The translations under genes were made by a program, and so were the position numbers. Source: an uncultured Lachnobacterium sp. (GTDB taxonomy: Bacteria > Bacillota > Clostridia > Lachnospirales > Lachnospiraceae). Taken from it: 27,436 bases of DNA. The notes below the pieces were generated by a model. It was not told the origin of the DNA and did not search any database. It saw only the letters and a list, made by a program, of their open reading frames with translations. The stretch's first letter is position 1. Each line of letters begins with the position of its first letter. This document shows, in pieces, positions 24,167 to 27,436 of the stretch. The stretch is taken from assembly GCA_945971355.1 (NCBI GenBank), contig CAMFPD010000009.1, forward strand, positions 1-27,436. The letters are read 5' to 3'.

Positions 24167-25696
24167 TTATTCTTCTATTTTTTTTTGACACATTGCCAAT
24201 AATAATGACAAAATTACTATCGTATTTGGTCTTGTAACGGTTACAATATCCACACAAGCATAGACAATAAGTGCAATTGCTATTGCTATTCTATAGTCCT
24301 TTGCCTTAAACGCCTGAATGATACTTGAAATCAAAAATATGACATATGACACTAGTCCGAATAATCCTAGTGTAGATAATATATGCAAGTATGCACAATG
24401 AGCATTTTCAAAGAAATATCCTAATCCAACAAACATTTCTCTTCCATATTTTTCACTCAAAATTATTGCAACACTTCCCTGACCAGCACCAAACAGTTTC
24501 TGTATTATTCCAGCATCACAAAACAATGTCCAAAGCCATGTCCAGACATATCCTCTGTCGGTTCCCCATTTTTTGTCAAATCTTAGAATTTCTTCAAACC
24601 CATGATAAGTAAATTCTCTATTTATTACCGAAAAATACACAAACGCAAAAACGAATCCAGCAATTGTAATTCCCCATACAATGCAAATCACCGTATCAAT
24701 AATTTTATATACCTTTTCTTTATTTACGAATTTCTTAAAGCCAATTCTAAATATAATAAATGCGATAGCAATTCCAATATATACAAGTGCAGATTGATTC
24801 ATGATTAATCTTGTAATTGCAGATCTGCCTCTGGCATTTTTGCTCATTTCATATATCACTTTTATAATCACGACAGAGATTGCTGATATTGCACCAATAT
24901 CCAATACTCTGAGGAAATACTCCTTTTTCTCAAAAAATACCGATGTAATTACTATTATCATAACTCCAAGTCCCAGATATGACGCATCTGTATTTGCAAC
25001 CAAAATCCCCCATATGCCAATTCCAGATGAAATTCCAAAAAAGCATCTGAATTTCCAATTTTCACTTAATATGTATGAAACTATCGCAATCGAAATTATC
25101 GCACATATATAAAGACCATAGAGATTAGTATTTCCCATTGTGGAAAGAAAATTATATACTCTGTCAAACTCTGTATTTAATGCACTAATTAGTCCAAATA
25201 AATCTACTCCCATGAATTGAAACAATGCAAAAATTATAACTATATCGGCACCCACCACCATTATACAAGCAGTCTTCTCGTTAATAGCGATATGATTTGA
25301 AACAACACCATATGCAATAGCCATAACAATTATCAAAAACAATCCTACATAAGAATCTGTCGATCCTGAAAATGCAACAATCTTATTCTTTGAAAAAATA
25401 AAAGAAACAAAGCAGGAAATCAAAAAAAACAAACCACACTTTTTACTAAATGAAGTTCTGTTCCATTTTTCTTTATAAAAACTCTTATCAGGTAAAATTT
25501 TCCCATTGTTATTTATTACCCATCCAGAAAAATCATTCCATGCATAATAAGAGAATGCCAACAATGTAATTATCAAAAATGTAATAGTTTTTGTTGTTGA
25601 CACATTAAAATAGCCATCCGTCATCATTAGTGGATATACTACAAACCACAAAACAACCAATATATAGTTTGCTTTTTCCTTAATTAACCGCTTCAT
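24167..25696 (-). CDS. O-antigen ligase/polymerase-like membrane protein
   Basis: This is a 509-aa integral membrane protein with about a dozen hydrophobic segments. A large outside loop (about 355-435) carries the Wzy/WaaL-family pattern: WGTDRGYVW (377-385), QKLFGAGQG (399-407) and ENAHCAYLHIL (430-440), with H433 the likely catalytic His. Members move lipid-linked glycans onto an acceptor or polymerise repeat units at the outer membrane face. In a Gram-positive cell the product could be a wall polysaccharide or a protein-linked glycan. The C-terminal membrane part of the next gene shares these motifs at equal spacing, so the two are paralogues. The ATG has only a weak AGGA upstream, 71 bp after the 68-aa gene, so translation may be low. 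Confidence 0.86.
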   Translation of the reverse strand: MKRLIKEKANYILVVLWFVVYPLMMTDGYFNVSTTKTITFLIITLLAFSYYAWNDFSGWVINNNGKILPDKSFYKEKWNRTSFSKKCGLFFLISCFVSFIFSKNKIVAFSGSTDSYVGLFLIIVMAIAYGVVSNHIAINEKTACIMVVGADIVIIFALFQFMGVDLFGLISALNTEFDRVYNFLSTMGNTNLYGLYICAIISIAIVSYILSENWKFRCFFGISSGIGIWGILVANTDASYLGLGVMIIVITSVFFEKKEYFLRVLDIGAISAISVVIIKVIYEMSKNARGRSAITRLIMNQSALVYIGIAIAFIIFRIGFKKFVNKEKVYKIIDTVICIVWGITIAGFVFAFVYFSVINREFTYHGFEEILRFDKKWGTDRGYVWTWLWTLFCDAGIIQKLFGAGQGSVAIILSEKYGREMFVGLGYFFENAHCAYLHILSTLGLFGLVSYVIFLISSIIQAFKAKDYRIAIAIALIVYACVDIVTVTRPNTIVILSLLLAMCQKKIEE

Positions 25697-25767
25697 AAAC
25701 TTTACTCATTCCTATTATTTTTTTATCTCAAATCTAGCCTAATCAATTGTTACTCCGATTATAACAG

Positions 25768-25974
25768 TTATTCCAAACTATATTTTTCCAAATTAAACCA
25801 ATCTTCATCCTCAACTATCTCATATACGTAGTTGTCTCCATACATTGTAAACGTTCTAAATCCTACAAACAAAAAAACAGCCACGATAAAAATAATAATC
25901 CCTGCAAAAACCACACGAGCTGAATCAACTTTTATCTGTTGCTGTTTTTCCTTTTTTGTAAGCTGCTTCTTCAT
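25768..25974 (-). CDS. small single-pass membrane protein
   Basis: This is a 68-aa protein that I do not recognise. A lysine/glutamine-rich cytoplasmic N-terminus (KKQLTKKEKQQQ) is followed by one strong membrane segment (about 21-41) and an acidic outside tail (YEIVEDEDWF). The charge pattern predicts N-in, C-out. It is the first gene of the operon that continues into the two ligase-like genes. It has AGGAG 11 nt upstream of its ATG and a clear promoter. Small bitopic proteins in such positions often bind and regulate a larger membrane enzyme, but that is inference only here. Promoter, ribosome binding site and biased composition together support a real gene. Confidence 0.7.
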   Translation of the reverse strand: MKKQLTKKEKQQQIKVDSARVVFAGIIIFIVAVFLFVGFRTFTMYGDNYVYEIVEDEDWFNLEKYSLE

Positions 25975-26014
25975 TTTCGTTTCTTGCTCCTATTTCCTTA
26001 CTCCGCATTTTATA

Positions 26015-26042
26015 ATTATATTCTATAAGAACAGATTGTAAA
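26015..26042 (-). promoter_or_regulatory. promoter of the ligase/carboxypeptidase operon
   Basis: On the minus strand a perfect TATAAT (26015-26020) lies 16 nt after TTTACA (26037-26042). The leader to the 68-aa gene would be about 34 nt. Confidence 0.65.
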
Positions 26043-26048
26043 TGTCCA

Positions 26049-26062
26049 TATTGTGTACAATA
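26049..26062. promoter_or_regulatory. palindrome upstream of the operon promoter, candidate regulator site
   Basis: TATTGTGTACAATA has 6-bp perfect arms around a central GT. It ends 7 bp upstream of the -35 box, a typical site for an activator dimer. It is AT-rich, so it could be chance. Confidence 0.35.
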
Positions 26063-26084
26063 ATACATCTGTATTGCTAAGATA

Positions 26085-26128
26085 AAAAAATCAAAGAGTC
26101 CGTAGAAGATATCTACAAATCTCTTTGA
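26085..26128 (-). terminator. rho-independent terminator of the UPF0210 gene
   Basis: TCAAAGAG (26091-26098) pairs with CTCTTTGA (26121-26128), and an inner GTAGA/TCTAC stem (26102-26106 with 26112-26116) adds stability. On the minus strand a run of seven T follows. It lies about 50 bp after the gene's stop. Confidence 0.85.
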
Positions 26129-26179
26129 CTTTTAACTTTTAATTTTGAACTTAATCTTATTTTTAATCTTATATTAAGG

Positions 26180-27436
26180 CTAGTTCTTAAAACTATGAAT
26201 AGGCGCTGGGATTCTTCCACCACGATTAATAAATTCATCACATGAGAATGTATTTACCGGCATAATTGGTGCATATCCAAACAATCCACCAAATTCTACA
26301 GTCTCTCCTACGCCCTTTCCAATTACAGGGATAAGACGACAAGCTGTTGTCTTCTGGTTAACCATACCAAGAGCCATCTCATCTGCAATGATTCCTGAAA
26401 TTGTTGTAGCCTTTGTATCTCCCGGAATGGCAATCATATCAAGTCCTACAGAACATACACAAGTCATAGCCTCAAGCTTCTCAAGTGTAATCGCTCCTGC
26501 TTCCACTGCATTAATCATACCCTGATCCTCTGATACAGGAATAAATGCTCCTGACAAACCACCTACATAAGATGAAGCCATAACTCCACCCTTCTTAACC
26601 TGATCATTAAGCATCGCAAGCGCTGCTGTTGTACCTGGTGCTCCAGCATACTCAAGTCCAATTTCACACAGGATATCTGCTACTGAATCTCCAACTGCTG
26701 GAGTTGGTGCAAGTGATAAATCGACAATTCCGAATGGAATACCAAGACGCTTTGATGCCTCGTGTGCAACCATCTGTCCAACTCGTGTAACCTTAAATGC
26801 TGTTTTCTTGATTGTCTCACAGAGAACCTCAAAGTTCTCTCCTCTAACTTCCTCAAGGGCACGTTTTACAACTCCTGGTCCAGATACACCCACATTGATA
26901 ATAGCATCCGCCTCTGTAACTCCGTGGAAAGCACCCGCCATAAATGGATTATCGTCCGGTGCATTACAGAATACTACAAGCTTCATACAGTCAACTGAAT
27001 CTCTGTCTTTAGACTTATCTGCAATCTCAAGAAGGATTTCTCCCATGAGCTTAACTGCATCCATGTTTATACCAATCTTTGTAGATGCAAGGTTTACTGA
27101 ACTACATACTCTCTCTGTACGGCATAAAGCCATTGGAATAGAACGAATAAGCATTTCATCCGCCTTTGTCATTCCCTTAGTAACTAAAGCCGAATATCCA
27201 CCGATCAGGTTAACTCCTACAGCTTTTGCTGCACGGTCCATTGTATCTGCAATTGTTGCAAAATCCTCCGGAGTCTTACAGGCTGCTCCACCTACAAGTG
27301 CAATTGGAGTAACTGATATTCTCTTATTAACAATTGGAATACCAAATTCTCTCTCGATTGCCTCACCGGTAACTGCTAAGTCCTTAGCTACTGTTGTAAT
27401 CTTATTATATATATTCTCATTTAATTTGTTTAAATC
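26180..27436 (-). CDS. UPF0210/DUF711 family protein, 5' end outside window
   Basis: The frame stays open to the window edge. The 418 residues present match the UPF0210 (DUF711) family, whose full length is about 450, so roughly 30 N-terminal residues are missing. Recognisable segments are NKRISVTPIALVGGAACKTP near the start, VNLIGGYSALV, ERVCSSVNLASTKIGINMDAV, CNAPDDNPFMAGAFHG and the C-terminal GGRIPAPIHSFKN. The family has a fold related to pyruvate formate-lyase, but its reaction is unknown. It lacks an obvious glycyl radical loop and should not be called a formate lyase. In related bacteria it often follows a small ACT-domain gene, which would lie beyond the window. A Met at 27239-27241 is internal, not the start, because conserved sequence continues upstream. 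Confidence 0.95.
   Translation of the reverse strand, partial: DLNKLNENIYNKITTVAKDLAVTGEAIEREFGIPIVNKRISVTPIALVGGAACKTPEDFATIADTMDRAAKAVGVNLIGGYSALVTKGMTKADEMLIRSIPMALCRTERVCSSVNLASTKIGINMDAVKLMGEILLEIADKSKDRDSVDCMKLVVFCNAPDDNPFMAGAFHGVTEADAIINVGVSGPGVVKRALEEVRGENFEVLCETIKKTAFKVTRVGQMVAHEASKRLGIPFGIVDLSLAPTPAVGDSVADILCEIGLEYAGAPGTTAALAMLNDQVKKGGVMASSYVGGLSGAFIPVSEDQGMINAVEAGAITLEKLEAMTCVCSVGLDMIAIPGDTKATTISGIIADEMALGMVNQKTTACRLIPVIGKGVGETVEFGGLFGYAPIMPVNTFSCDEFINRGGRIPAPIHSFKN

Noticed and set aside
27239..27241. Start codon of the UPF0210 gene at 27241
   Set aside because: The frame continues to the window edge and encodes conserved family sequence upstream, so the true start is beyond the window.
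26180..27436. Pyruvate formate-lyase annotation for the UPF0210 gene
   Set aside because: The similarity is in fold only. No glycyl radical motif is visible.

Overview
The window looks like chromosomal DNA of a low-GC, Gram-positive anaerobe of the class Clostridia, most likely Lachnospiraceae. This is an inference from gene content: AddAB-type recombination nuclease rather than RecBCD, a PdxST vitamin B6 synthase with a MocR-type regulator, a stand-alone AICAR transformylase paired with a PurO-type IMP cyclohydrolase instead of bifunctional PurH, a UPF0210 protein, and a surface protein ending in an SPKTGD sorting signal. I see no rRNA, tRNA, CRISPR array, insertion sequence or phage gene.

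Left part (1-13664). A MocR/PdxR-like regulator (minus strand) is divergent from pdxS-pdxT (plus strand), which make pyridoxal phosphate. Next is a tight minus-strand operon read right to left: addB, addA, maf, a 91-codon gene of unknown function (87 aa from the chosen start), a lipoprotein parvulin-type prolyl isomerase and a PAP2 phosphatase. Three of these genes (addA, maf, prolyl isomerase) appear to start with TTG behind good ribosome binding sites. Upstream lies a membrane-anchored C39-like cysteine peptidase.

Middle (13781-15957). A two-gene minus-strand operon holds a PurO-like IMP cyclohydrolase and a stand-alone AICAR formyltransferase. It has a plausible promoter upstream and a hairpin downstream, and together the two enzymes cover the last two steps of IMP synthesis.

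Right part (16020-26063). This is a cell-surface block. It contains a GT2-GtrA fusion and a divergent polytopic membrane protein that resembles GT-C glycosyltransferases. A Pro/Thr-repeat surface protein with a sortase signal follows. Then comes an operon of a 68-aa single-pass membrane protein, an O-antigen-ligase-like protein, and an unusual 1098-aa protein. That protein joins an apparently active D-Ala-D-Ala carboxypeptidase domain, a second carboxypeptidase-like domain that has lost all three catalytic motifs, and a second O-antigen-ligase-like membrane domain. This fusion, next to its ligase paralogue, is the most unusual thing in the window. I infer a locus that builds and attaches a surface glycan to the cell wall.

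Far right (26091-27436). A UPF0210/DUF711 gene is cut by the window edge and is followed by its own terminator.
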